DNA from: Sulfurovum sp.
Lineage (GTDB): Bacteria > Campylobacterota > Campylobacteria > Campylobacterales > Sulfurovaceae
Reading direction: 5' to 3'
Length of the DNA stretch: 48,057 nt
Assembly: GCA_027049035.1 (NCBI GenBank)
Contig: JALTVI010000087.1
Coordinates: forward strand, 1 to 48,057
The translations under genes and the position numbers were made by a program. Position 1 is the stretch's first letter. The number at the start of each line of letters is the position of its first letter. Shown here piece by piece: positions 39,124 through 47,657 of this stretch. Below the pieces are notes generated by a model. The model was not told the DNA's origin and searched no databases. It worked only from the letters and a program-made list of their open reading frames with translations.

Positions 39124-41757
39124 GTGAGTGAAACCAAAAAGAACGTCTACAACCCCAAAGAGATAGAAGAGAACTACTACAAACTCTGGGAAGAGCGCGG
39201 CTATTTCGAAGTGGACGGCAACGAAGCCATTCAAGAAGCGGGAAAAAACTTCTGTATCATGATGCCGCCGCCAAATGTTACAGGCCATCTGCACATCGGT
39301 CACGGGCTGACCTTTACCCTGCAGGATATCATTGTGCGCTACAAGCGTATGGACGGCTACAAGACGCTCTGGCAGCCGGGAACAGACCATGCGGGTATCG
39401 CGACACAGAACGTCGTCGAGAAGCAGCTGCTGGCAGAGGGGACGACCAAAGAGGAGATAGGACGCGAAGCCTTCCTCGAGCGTGCATGGCAGCAGAAAGA
39501 CAATTCGGGTAACGCCATCACCAAGCAGCTTAGAAAGCTCGGTGTCTCGCCAGCCTGGAGCCGTGAACGCTTTACGATGGATGAGGGGCTTGCCAACGCA
39601 GTAAAAAAAGCCTTCAAACAGATGTACGACAACGGCTACATCGTTCGCGGAAACTATATGATCAACTGGTGTACCCATGACGGCGCACTCTCCGACATCG
39701 AAGTGGAGTATGAAGACCATGCGGGCAAACTCTACCACATCCGCTATCCGCTTGCGGATGGTTCGGGGGTGGTTGTAGTAGCTACCACACGTCCTGAAAC
39801 CTACTTTGGAGATACCGCAGTCATGGTCAACCCAGCTGACGAGCGCTACAAGCATCTCATTGGCAAAAAGGTGAAACTGCCGCTCATCGACCGTGAAGTG
39901 GAGATCATCGCAGACGAGCATGTCGATATGGAGTTTGGTACCGGGTTTGTTAAGGTAACCCCGGCACACGACCCCAACGACTACGAAGTAGGCAAGCGCC
40001 ATAACCTTGAATTTATCACTATCTTTGATGAGAACGGTATCCTCAACGAGCAGTGCGGCGAGTTCGCAGGCATGGAGCGTCTTGAGGCGCGTGAGAAGAT
40101 CATGGAGAAACTCGAAGCCGAAGGCTTTGTCGAGAAAGTCGAGGAGCATCAGCATCAGGTAGGCCACTGCTACCGCTGTAAGAATGTTGTCGAACCCTAC
40201 ATCTCCAAGCAGTGGTTCGTCAAGAAGGAGTTTGCTAAGTCTTCCATCGAGAAGGTTAACGCAGGCGAAGCGAAATTCTTCCCAAGCCACTGGATCAACT
40301 CCTACAATGCATGGATGAACGACCTGCGTGACTGGTGTATCTCCAGACAGCTCTGGTGGGGGCATCAGATACCGGTAATGTACTGTGACGACTGTGGCGC
40401 GGAGTTCGCCTTTGAGGGTGAGACGCCTACAAAGTGTGAAAAGTGCGGCTCCAGCAACATCCACCAAGACCAGGATGTGCTCGATACATGGTTCAGCTCC
40501 GGACTCTGGCCGTTTTCTACACTTGGCTGGGGTAACGGCGATGCATTCAAGAATGTCAAGTGGTTCGAGAGCGATATGGAGGAGTTTTACCCCAACCAGC
40601 TGCTCATTACCGGATTTGACATCCTCTTCTTCTGGGTGGCCCGTATGCTGATGATGGGTGATAACATCACCGGTGAGCTGCCGTTTAAAGATATCTATCT
40701 GCACGCGCTCGTCAAGGATGAAAAGGGCGAGAAGATGAGCAAGTCAAAGGGCAATGTCATCGACCCGCTTGTGATGATAGAAAAGTACTCGGCAGACGCA
40801 CTGCGCTTTACGCTGGCAGTCCTTGCCGTTCAGGGACGCGACATCAAGCTGAGCGAAGAGAAGCTCGAGCAGAGCCGAAACTTCACCAACAAGCTCTTCA
40901 ATGCCGCCAACTACCTGCAGATGAATCAGGATACGTTCGAAGACCTTACGCAGGAGAACATCAAGACACCGCTTGGGCGCTACATGCTCTCACGTTTCAA
41001 TCTTGCTGTCAAAGAGACCCGTGAGTTCATGGATGTCTACCGCTTCAACGATGCGGCAACCACCCTCTACCGCTTCATGTGGGGAGAGTTCTGTGACTGG
41101 GGCATCGAGCTGAGCAAGGCAAGCAAGGAGAGTGTCGGTGAGCTTGGAAGCATCTTCAAAGAGTCGCTAAAACTGCTGCATCCGTTCATGCCGTTCATTA
41201 CCGAAAATCTCTACCAGAGACTCTCGGGTACCGAGATGAGCGAGAGTACTTCCATCATGGTCAAGCCCTATCCGAAGGTAACGGAAATTGACGAAGATAT
41301 CGCAGAGCAGTTCAACCTTGCCATCGAAGCGATCGTTTCACTCAGACGCTGCAAGACACTCATCGAAAAAGGCAACCAGCGCATCGAAAAAGCGGCAGTG
41401 AAGTTCAACAAGCCTGTCGATGCTGCGCTGCTCAAGCCGTTCATCGAAAAGCTGGCGAAAGTGGATGAAGTGGAATTTGTCGAAGCAAAACTGCCTAACT
41501 GTGTGACCGATGTCTCCGATTCGCTTGAGAGTATGATTTCGACCGATGACATCGATATGAGTGCCATCATCGGAAAGCTGACAAAGCAGAAAGAGAAGCT
41601 CGAAAAAGAGATAGGCAAACTAAACGGTATGTTGAATAATGAAAAGTTCGTTGCAAATGCGCCCGAAAAGGTCATTGCCGAAAACAGAAAGGCGTTGGAA
41701 GAGGCGCAGGCGAAACTCGAGAAGGTCGAGAGTGAGCTGAAAGGGTTTGGTGCCTAA
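39124..41757 (+). CDS. valS: Valyl-tRNA synthetase
   Basis: An 877-residue class Ia synthetase. PPPNVTGHLHIGHGL holds the HIGH motif, the CP1 editing domain has TTRPETYFGDTAVMVNP and TPAHDPNDYEVG, a zinc knuckle is CDDCGAEF...CEKCG, EKMSKSKGNVIDP is the KMSKS loop and a C-terminal coiled coil (about 810-877) is the tRNA-binding arm. The GTG start at 39124 follows GAAGGATCATTT. A -10 TATAAT is at 39064-39069, and the leader holds a small hairpin CTCAC-GCA-GTGAG (39089-39101). Confidence 0.97.
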   Translation: MSETKKNVYNPKEIEENYYKLWEERGYFEVDGNEAIQEAGKNFCIMMPPPNVTGHLHIGHGLTFTLQDIIVRYKRMDGYKTLWQPGTDHAGIATQNVVEKQLLAEGTTKEEIGREAFLERAWQQKDNSGNAITKQLRKLGVSPAWSRERFTMDEGLANAVKKAFKQMYDNGYIVRGNYMINWCTHDGALSDIEVEYEDHAGKLYHIRYPLADGSGVVVVATTRPETYFGDTAVMVNPADERYKHLIGKKVKLPLIDREVEIIADEHVDMEFGTGFVKVTPAHDPNDYEVGKRHNLEFITIFDENGILNEQCGEFAGMERLEAREKIMEKLEAEGFVEKVEEHQHQVGHCYRCKNVVEPYISKQWFVKKEFAKSSIEKVNAGEAKFFPSHWINSYNAWMNDLRDWCISRQLWWGHQIPVMYCDDCGAEFAFEGETPTKCEKCGSSNIHQDQDVLDTWFSSGLWPFSTLGWGNGDAFKNVKWFESDMEEFYPNQLLITGFDILFFWVARMLMMGDNITGELPFKDIYLHALVKDEKGEKMSKSKGNVIDPLVMIEKYSADALRFTLAVLAVQGRDIKLSEEKLEQSRNFTNKLFNAANYLQMNQDTFEDLTQENIKTPLGRYMLSRFNLAVKETREFMDVYRFNDAATTLYRFMWGEFCDWGIELSKASKESVGELGSIFKESLKLLHPFMPFITENLYQRLSGTEMSESTSIMVKPYPKVTEIDEDIAEQFNLAIEAIVSLRRCKTLIEKGNQRIEKAAVKFNKPVDAALLKPFIEKLAKVDEVEFVEAKLPNCVTDVSDSLESMISTDDIDMSAIIGKLTKQKEKLEKEIGKLNGMLNNEKFVANAPEKVIAENRKALEEAQAKLEKVESELKGFGA

Positions 41758-41758
41758 G

Positions 41759-42343
41759 ATGCAAGCACAAGTACAGGAAGCCTACAACACACTACTGGCA
41801 AAGGAGTACGACAAAGCGTTCGCACTCTACTCTGCTCTGGCAGAACAAAAAGAGCCTACCAGTTTCTACTACCTCGGGTTTCTCTACTTCAGAGGTCTTG
41901 GTGTGGAAAAGGATGATAAAAAAGCCTTTGAGAACTATCTTGAAGCGGCAACCCGAGAAGTGCCCCTGGCACAGTTTGAAGTGGCGTTGATGCTCGAAAA
42001 CGGTGACGGCTGCGAACAGAACTTCTCCGAAGCGGCGTTCTGGTATGAGGAGGCGGCAAAGCGCGGCAATATCGAAGCCTTCAACAATCTTGGCGCGATG
42101 TTCAAGGAGGGGCGTGGTGTGGTACAGGATTACCGCAAGGCCTTCATCCTCTTCAAAAAGGCTGCGGAAGCTGGCAACCCCTCTGCCCAGTTCAACCTCG
42201 GCGCACTCTACGACCTTGGGCTTGGATGTGAAGAGGACAAGGAGAAAGCCATCGAGTGGTGCCGCAAAGCTGCCTACCAGGGCCACGAAAAAGCGAAAGG
42301 AATCATACAGAGAATGCAGCAGGACGGTCAGATCGTATTCTGA
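41759..42343 (+). CDS. Sel1-repeat protein
   Basis: A 194-residue protein made of about four Sel1-like (SLR) repeats of about 36 residues, for example YYLGFLYFRGLGVEKDDKKA, FNNLGAMFKEGRGVVQDYRKA and FNLGALYDLGLGCEEDKEKA. No signal peptide, so cytoplasmic, unlike the secreted Hcp proteins of Helicobacter. The start is ATG 41759, one base after the valS stop; GTG 41750 or TTG 41747 inside valS are alternatives and would give coupling. SLR proteins act as protein-binding scaffolds. The 3' end contributes to the terminator. Confidence 0.88.
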   Translation: MQAQVQEAYNTLLAKEYDKAFALYSALAEQKEPTSFYYLGFLYFRGLGVEKDDKKAFENYLEAATREVPLAQFEVALMLENGDGCEQNFSEAAFWYEEAAKRGNIEAFNNLGAMFKEGRGVVQDYRKAFILFKKAAEAGNPSAQFNLGALYDLGLGCEEDKEKAIEWCRKAAYQGHEKAKGIIQRMQQDGQIVF

Positions 42344-42360
42344 TCGGTATGCTGCATTCT
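42311..42360 (+). terminator. Terminator formed with the 3' end of the Sel1 gene
   Basis: AGAATGCAGCA (42311-42321) pairs perfectly with TGCTGCATTCT (42350-42360), 11 bp, with an inner TCAGA/TCTGA stem. TTTTATCTC follows. The 5' arm is inside the coding sequence. It separates the valS operon from the convergent GGDEF/EAL gene. Confidence 0.65.
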
Positions 42361-42361
42361 T

Positions 42362-44668
42362 TTATCTCTTCTTTTTGATAAACTTCTCTTTGAATTGCCC
42401 TATCGGTATCGGTTTGCTGACCAGGAACCCCTGGTAGCTGAGCCGATCGTCTATTTTTCGTATGATATCCCGCTGCTCCTCTTTTTCTATACCTTCTACG
42501 ACAACAGTGTAGTTAAACTGTCTGGCAATATCCACAATCGTTCGGATCAGCGTTTCATTCCCTTCATTGTTCTCCAGGTCAAAGATGAACTCCCTATCGA
42601 TCTTGAGCACGGAGAAAGAGAGTTTTTTCAGGTAAGAGAGTGAGGAGTATCCTGTACCAAAGTCATCAATAACACACTTGATACCTCGGTTTTGCATCTC
42701 TCGGATCACCTCCTGTGTCAGTACAAAATTGTCGATGAGTGATGTTTCCGTGATTTCCACTTTAATATCTGATGGGTCTATGTCATGTTTCTCAAGTTCA
42801 GTAAAAAAGTGCTCGATAAAATCCTCTTTTATCAGCTGTTTGGCATTGAAGTTAATGGAGATGTACTCCAGATCCCAGTCACCGCTCTTTTTCCACACTT
42901 CGATCGTTTCGCAGACTTTTGCCAGTACCCACCACCCTATATCGCTGATGATACCAAGCTCTATCGCAAGCGGGATGAATTCAACCGGCTGCATCAATCC
43001 ATGCTCCGGGTGGTGCCAACGTATCAGTGCTTCTGCTGCTTTTACCGTATTGTTGTCAATCGTCACGATAGGCTGCAGGTAGAGTTCGAAAGCATCGTTC
43101 TCAAGCGCATGAATCAGGTCCTGCTGCAGCGCGAATACCTGCCTTCTCTCTTCATCAAGTTCATTGTTGTAAAAGGAGATATGCTCTTCACCCTTCTTTT
43201 TGGCCTGATACATAGAGATGTCCGCGTGCCGGACGATCTCATCAATGTTGTCGAATCCCGGTTCGATGAGCACGATACCGATACTGCTCTTGACATAAAG
43301 ACGTATGCCCTCCAGGTGAAACGGTTTTTCAAAGACTTCATGAATAGTCTTTGCAAAGGCTTTTGCTTTTGTTTTTGCATCATCCAGCACGGTAGAGATG
43401 AACGGGAGTACAATGACAAATTCGTCACCGCCAAGACGTGTCAGGTTTGCATCCGGTGGAACAACCTCTTTTAAGCGATTGGCGATCGCTTTAAGCAAAT
43501 GGTCGCCAAAGGTGTGTCCGAGTGAATCATTGATCTGTTTGAAACGATCGAGATCCAGATAGAAAAGCAGAGAAGAGGCATCTTTATGTCTCTCATCTTG
43601 AATAAGTGACTCCATGTAGTCTCTGAATCCATAGCGGTTGGAGAGTCCGGTAAGTGAATCATGCATGGCAAGGTATTCAAGCATCTCCTTTGCTTCGTGC
43701 TCTTTTGTTTTGTTCTCGATCATCACGACACCGCCGATGACATTGTTATTGTGGTCGTGCAGTGGGAATGCCTGTGCATCAACCCAAAAGTGCAGCCCTT
43801 TTAATGAATGGTAAGGGCCTACATAGTGCTGCACCCCCTTATTCAGAGCATTAGTCATCACTTTTAAAGGACTCTCATCGGGAAGCGTGTGAAGATCAAC
43901 CCCGACAATCTCCTCACGGCTCAAATGGAAAAGTTCCAAAAAGGCATCGTTACAGTCGGTTACGACAAGATCCAAATCGTAAAAGTAGATACCGATAGGT
44001 GCCTGCTTATAAAAATACTCGAGTGCCTCTCTGTCCTTATAGAGTTGTGTCTGGACCATCGAAATTGCCTCTTGGTGCGCAACAATATCGCGGTTCTGCT
44101 TATAGGTATTGTAGGCAATGACCAGTTGTGTCAAATAATAGAGCATCAGCAGTAGTGCCAACGGAAAGAGTGCCCCGCCAATGATGAGCAGTGACACTGT
44201 CAAAGGGATAAGAATGATACTCACATACAAAAGCATAATGCGTATGTCGGGAAAGAGCGAACTCATCGCACCACCGGTAAGACCGATCAGTGTCGCAAGA
44301 ATAAAGAGTTTGTCCCCCATTCCGACACCCCAGATAAAATATAACCCAAGAAGAGATATCAGCAGTGCAGTTAGAACAGTGACCCGCAGGAAAAGTCTAT
44401 GCCACCACACAAGCGGTTTTGATGCTTTGTGTCGGGTGTAGTAGTCTGCCAGAAACCACCGGAAAACAGCCAGCAGTGTCAATGCGGCTCCCCACATCAG
44501 GATAGGCATACCGATAGCGGGATAGAGATAGTATGTCAGGACAAGCGTGAAAGCAACCAGTGCAATCATACTCCGCCGTGAGTGTTGATAGAGCTGATCT
44601 ATCATATGATCATTTCTAAGTTCACTAGAAAGAAAGATACCAAACAGGTTTGTAATCAGTGTATTCAT
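42362..44668 (-). CDS. Membrane PAS-GGDEF-EAL cyclic-di-GMP protein
   Basis: A 768-residue protein: five to six transmembrane helices (about 30-190), a PAS domain (about 205-330, YFYKQAPIGIYFYDLDLVVT), a GGDEF domain with intact RLGGDEFVIV, and an EAL domain with AEALIRWHHPEHG, INFNAKQL, EITETSL, IDDFGTGYSSLSYL, KIDREF and VVVEGIE. Both catalytic signatures look active, so synthesis or hydrolysis of c-di-GMP may switch. ATG 44668 is used; -10 TATAAT at 44680-44675 lies six bases before it, suggesting a leaderless start. GTG 44692 is an alternative. Confidence 0.93.
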   Translation of the reverse strand: MNTLITNLFGIFLSSELRNDHMIDQLYQHSRRSMIALVAFTLVLTYYLYPAIGMPILMWGAALTLLAVFRWFLADYYTRHKASKPLVWWHRLFLRVTVLTALLISLLGLYFIWGVGMGDKLFILATLIGLTGGAMSSLFPDIRIMLLYVSIILIPLTVSLLIIGGALFPLALLLMLYYLTQLVIAYNTYKQNRDIVAHQEAISMVQTQLYKDREALEYFYKQAPIGIYFYDLDLVVTDCNDAFLELFHLSREEIVGVDLHTLPDESPLKVMTNALNKGVQHYVGPYHSLKGLHFWVDAQAFPLHDHNNNVIGGVVMIENKTKEHEAKEMLEYLAMHDSLTGLSNRYGFRDYMESLIQDERHKDASSLLFYLDLDRFKQINDSLGHTFGDHLLKAIANRLKEVVPPDANLTRLGGDEFVIVLPFISTVLDDAKTKAKAFAKTIHEVFEKPFHLEGIRLYVKSSIGIVLIEPGFDNIDEIVRHADISMYQAKKKGEEHISFYNNELDEERRQVFALQQDLIHALENDAFELYLQPIVTIDNNTVKAAEALIRWHHPEHGLMQPVEFIPLAIELGIISDIGWWVLAKVCETIEVWKKSGDWDLEYISINFNAKQLIKEDFIEHFFTELEKHDIDPSDIKVEITETSLIDNFVLTQEVIREMQNRGIKCVIDDFGTGYSSLSYLKKLSFSVLKIDREFIFDLENNEGNETLIRTIVDIARQFNYTVVVEGIEKEEQRDIIRKIDDRLSYQGFLVSKPIPIGQFKEKFIKKKR

Positions 44669-44674
44669 AGCTCT

Positions 44675-44680
44675 ATTATA
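44675..44680 (-). promoter_or_regulatory. -10 element for the GGDEF/EAL gene
   Basis: TATAAT (44680-44675) followed by AGAGCT and ATG 44668. No -35 of quality; the promoter lies over the stop of the polymerase gene. Confidence 0.4.
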
Positions 44681-44691
44681 CTCTAAAAGCA

Positions 44692-45960
44692 CTAAAGTTC
44701 ATTGGCTGTTTTAATGATGTCGAGACCGAACTTCTCTCGCAGTTTCCGTACTTCCGTACTGAGCCGTCTTTCATAGGTATCGGCATTGTACGAGAGCAGT
44801 GAAAGTGTCTTGTGCTGTGTCTGGGAGAAACCGGATACATTGATGCTGAGCTTGACCGCTCCAGCATGCGGTACCGATATGCTTTTGTACATCTCAATCA
44901 GCACACTTTTGAAGAGTCTCTCACTGAAAATGCGGTTGACGTTTTCCGTACGTTTCACCTTCATCCCCTCTGCATAATTGATTTTGAGATAGTAGCTTGT
45001 AGGATTCACCTCTTTCTCCATCACCATATGCGCGATATGCCGTGCCATAATCATAATGCGCCGCTTGACTTCATTGGTATCGTACAGTGCATCAAACGTA
45101 CGGCTTATCCCTATGGATTTACGTTCGGTACGCGGGACAATCCCTTCCCCATCCGTACCGGTTATCCGTTTGTAGAGCTGTATGCCCGGTTTCTTCCAGC
45201 GGTAGAAGAGTGCCCGGTTCCGTTTGGCTTCCCCCAGTGTGGTGATGTAGTGCTCTTTCAGGCGGCGTTGGAACCCTTTTCCTATGCCCGGAAAGGCTTC
45301 GATGGGAATGGTTTCAATGTAGGCATCGATATCCTCGACACGGTAGATACCGTAAGGTTTTGCCGATTCCGTAGCCAGTTTGGCGATCCACTTCGCTCTG
45401 GCAATACCTATGGAGACGGGAAGTCCAAACTCCGCTTTTATTTCCGCCTGCACGTTTTTGGCAAATGCTGTTACATTCTTATCGGCAATCCATCCGCTTA
45501 CATCACCAAAAAATTCGTCAATACTGAACTGCTCGACTTTTGGGATTTTGCGCTGCATATAGCGGTAGAGTCTTTGTGAAAGTGTATGGTACAGCCGATA
45601 GTGCGAGGGAATCACGGTCATTTCGGGACAGCGTTTCAGCGCCTGTGCAATGGGCATCGCAGTCTTCACCCCGCACGACCTTGCCTCATAGCTTGCCGAA
45701 GTGATGATGCCCCGTATTTTGCGTTCACCTTCAATTGTGTCGACAAAATACTCTTCAAATGTCTTTTCGCGCCCTGAATAGAATACAGGTGCAACGAACG
45801 CCCCCTTGTTGTCATCCATCAGCCTGACCCCGATTCGCTCCTTGTCGAAGATCTCCAGATTGCTACGACTTCCCACAGCCATAGGAATGCCATCAAGCGA
45901 CGGATCTACCGTCCGTTCGGCAGAAGCGAAAAAACTGTCGATGTCTATATGAAGAAACAC
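44692..45960 (-). CDS. Y-family DNA polymerase
   Basis: A 422-residue translesion polymerase. D6 and D8 (MFLHIDIDSFFASAE) and D148/E149 (FSIDEFFGDVSGW) form the metal site. The palm continues with GLPVSIGIARAKWIAKLATE, the thumb has FPGIGKGFQRRLKE, and there is a little-finger domain. A segment of about 50 residues (34-83) is inserted in the fingers region between AVGSRS and GIITSASYEAR, where DinB and UmuC have only a few residues. The start is a GTG at 45960 after AAAAAAGG; an ATG upstream is out of frame. No UmuD or recA gene is near. Confidence 0.9.
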   Translation of the reverse strand: MFLHIDIDSFFASAERTVDPSLDGIPMAVGSRSNLEIFDKERIGVRLMDDNKGAFVAPVFYSGREKTFEEYFVDTIEGERKIRGIITSASYEARSCGVKTAMPIAQALKRCPEMTVIPSHYRLYHTLSQRLYRYMQRKIPKVEQFSIDEFFGDVSGWIADKNVTAFAKNVQAEIKAEFGLPVSIGIARAKWIAKLATESAKPYGIYRVEDIDAYIETIPIEAFPGIGKGFQRRLKEHYITTLGEAKRNRALFYRWKKPGIQLYKRITGTDGEGIVPRTERKSIGISRTFDALYDTNEVKRRIMIMARHIAHMVMEKEVNPTSYYLKINYAEGMKVKRTENVNRIFSERLFKSVLIEMYKSISVPHAGAVKLSINVSGFSQTQHKTLSLLSYNADTYERRLSTEVRKLREKFGLDIIKTANEL

Positions 45961-46037
45961 GCTGCATACCTTTTTTGCAAAGTATAGCGTGTCGTGGGAA
46001 AAGTAGTTGAAAATGTGTCAGAATGACAGATAGGAGA

Positions 46038-46052
46038 GGCTGCAGAGCAGCC
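46038..46052 (-). terminator. Hairpin after the DUF3365 gene
   Basis: GGCTGC-TCT-GCAGCC on the minus strand, six base pairs, five bases downstream of the DUF3365 stop. Another inverted repeat, TGTCA-GAA-TGACA (46016-46028), follows directly. T-runs are weak. Confidence 0.45.
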
Positions 46053-46057
46053 TGCTT

Positions 46058-46627
46058 TTAGTGTTTTTTGATCTCAGCGACGATCACCCCTCTGAGGCTT
46101 CCCTCTTTGAATCCAGTTGCCTTGTCGTTGGGGTAGGCACTTTTGATGGCTTCTGCAATCTTTGGTGAAAGATCGGTTCCGTGACATTTGAGACACACTT
46201 TTTTTGTTACAAGCGGCTTGTAAACGCGTGTAGTGTCTCCGACTTTTACCACTTCAATCGTCTTGTCGTTCAGCTTCTTCTCGGCAATCTCCTGCTCAAA
46301 CTTCTTCATTACCTTTTTGTCTGTCGCATCAGGCACATTGACCTTGTCATTTCGCACTTTCAGTGCGGTACGTCTTACCTTTGCATACTCCGGCAGCTTA
46401 GCATTGACCTCATTGGTGATCTTGTCGGCACTTCCCGAACAGAACGCCAGTGCCTCAAGTCCGCTGGGGTCCTTCTTCATGTGCGCTTTCATTTCGGTCT
46501 TGAGCGCCTTTCCGAGCATCTTGATGTACTTGATGCCTTCGGCTTTTGTGGTGTCCATATCACCCGCGTGCAGTGTCATCGAAAATGCAGCCAGTGCAGC
46601 CGCAGCAACAAAACTTCGTCTCATCAT
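46058..46627 (-). CDS. Exported DUF3365 (Tll0287-like) heme protein
   Basis: A 189-residue protein with a signal peptide (MMRRSFVAAAALAAFSMTLH...), a DUF3365 domain and a heme-binding CLKCH motif at 145-149, followed by SPKIAEAIKSAYPNDKATGFKEG, the family C-terminus. Such mono-heme PAS-like proteins are periplasmic sensors or electron carriers. AAGGAGTTTT precedes two ATG codons (46627, 46624). A minus-strand TATAAT at 46662-46657 is the probable -10. Confidence 0.87.
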   Translation of the reverse strand: MMRRSFVAAAALAAFSMTLHAGDMDTTKAEGIKYIKMLGKALKTEMKAHMKKDPSGLEALAFCSGSADKITNEVNAKLPEYAKVRRTALKVRNDKVNVPDATDKKVMKKFEQEIAEKKLNDKTIEVVKVGDTTRVYKPLVTKKVCLKCHGTDLSPKIAEAIKSAYPNDKATGFKEGSLRGVIVAEIKKH

Positions 46628-46682
46628 AAAACTCCTTGTGTGTATGATTTTTGGGAATTATAGGCAAGAATGGTTAACACCG

Positions 46683-47108
46683 CTACTCTTCGAGCTTCAA
46701 ATCCTCCCTCATCTGTGCAAAACCTGTTTCTATATCGTCACTCCCAGGCGTATGGTCAAGATCGATGTAGTAGCTGTAGAGCAGCTTGAACCCGCGTCTA
46801 AGCTCAAGGTTCATGTAACTGTTTGGCATCTTGCCAAGCGCTTTGGTCTGTGCATTGTAATGGCTGTTGCAGACAATGCCGCTTTTGTAACTCAGTGTCA
46901 GGGTGTAGGGGCAGCTTTGCGTAAAACGATAGAGCTGACGCATGGTCTGCGCCATCTGTTTGTCGGGAGGCGTTACTGCCAGTTTCATACACGGAATGGT
47001 TTGATTGGTAATGTTTTTGTCATAGAATGTACGCTCTGCCTTTGAAGTGCATCCAACAAGCAAGAGTGCCAATAGAGATAAAGTTGTTTGTAGTAAAATT
47101 TTAGTCAT
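46683..47108 (-). CDS. Putative lipoprotein
   Basis: A 141-residue protein with a lipobox signal (LLALLLVGC, Cys20) and a mature part with three further cysteines (NQTIPCMKL, TQSCPYTL, GIVCNSH), possibly disulfide-linked. No family is recognised. Its ATG overlaps the stop of the RelE toxin gene by eight bases, so it may be co-transcribed with the toxin-antitoxin module; a moderate AGAAAAG is upstream. Base composition is intermediate between the AT-rich module and the neighbouring genes. Confidence 0.72.
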   Translation of the reverse strand: MTKILLQTTLSLLALLLVGCTSKAERTFYDKNITNQTIPCMKLAVTPPDKQMAQTMRQLYRFTQSCPYTLTLSYKSGIVCNSHYNAQTKALGKMPNSYMNLELRRGFKLLYSYYIDLDHTPGSDDIETGFAQMREDLKLEE

Positions 47109-47370
47109 ATGAATCTTTTCTATGTTTAAAATCGGTTACCACAACGATAATTTTTTCATTTTCAATAAGATAAAATAGCCTGTAGCTTCCCACTCTATAT
47201 CTGTAATATCCCTCAAAATTTCCTTTGAGCTTTTTTATATTAGTTCCATAAAACGGGTTCGATCTTAATTGCGGATAGACAATATTGACGATTTTATCAT
47301 ATATTTTTTTGTCAATATTTTTTTTGATCTTTTGGAAATTTTTTGTCTCAGCTATCTTGAAATCATACAA
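47101..47370 (-). CDS. RelE/ParE-family toxin
   Basis: An 89-residue RelE/ParE-fold protein: LYDFKIAETKNFQKIKKNID, then LRSNPFYGTNIKKLKGNFEG, YYRYRVGSYRLFYLIENE and KIIVVVTDFKHRKDSYD, a typical toxin C-terminus. TTG 47370 is taken as start because GGAG lies nine bases upstream and it overlaps the antitoxin stop by eight bases. An in-frame ATG at 47448 would lie deep within the antitoxin gene. AT-rich and lysine/isoleucine-rich relative to neighbours. Confidence 0.85.
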   Translation of the reverse strand: MYDFKIAETKNFQKIKKNIDKKIYDKIVNIVYPQLRSNPFYGTNIKKLKGNFEGYYRYRVGSYRLFYLIENEKIIVVVTDFKHRKDSYD

Positions 47371-47599
47371 GATCGTAATCTCCGTTTTTTGCTTCTTGCA
47401 AGCCAATCTCCAGGTTTTTAACCAGCTCTTTATCATTGAGTATTTCATTCATCTCGCTGTCACTCACATATTGAGATGAAGTCAGATACTGAAGTGTTGC
47501 ATATTCGATAAAGTTGGAGATATTTCTTCTCTGTCCGTCCGCCGCCGTTTTGATCATGTGATAAATTGCATCATCAACTCTCATTGTTACAGTTTTCAT
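47363..47599 (-). CDS. Ribbon-helix-helix antitoxin
   Basis: A 78-residue protein whose N-terminus (MKTVTMRVDDAIYHMIKTAA) is a ribbon-helix-helix DNA-binding motif, followed by RRNISNFIEYATLQYL and an acidic tail. It precedes and overlaps the toxin gene, the normal order. RBS AAGGATTCTCTT. Its promoter is perfect consensus, so strong autorepression is expected. Confidence 0.87.
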   Translation of the reverse strand: MKTVTMRVDDAIYHMIKTAADGQRRNISNFIEYATLQYLTSSQYVSDSEMNEILNDKELVKNLEIGLQEAKNGDYDLV

Positions 47600-47628
47600 A
47601 AGAGAATCCTTGAATAATATTTATTTCT

Positions 47629-47657
47629 ATTATATTCAAAAATATTCACATTGTCAA
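47629..47657 (-). promoter_or_regulatory. Perfect consensus sigma-70 promoter of the RHH/RelE module
   Basis: TTGACA (47657-47652), 17-base spacer, TATAAT (47634-47629). The -35 overlaps the stop codon of the cupin gene. GAATATAATA and AATATTATTC form an imperfect inverted repeat over the -10 and start region, a likely operator. Confidence 0.8.

Noticed and set aside
46016-46028. TGTCA-GAA-TGACA near the polymerase gene as a LexA-type SOS box
   Set aside because: It does not fit CTGT-N8-ACAG, lies upstream of the polymerase promoter region, and LexA is generally absent from Campylobacterota. It fits better as part of the 3' region of the DUF3365 gene.
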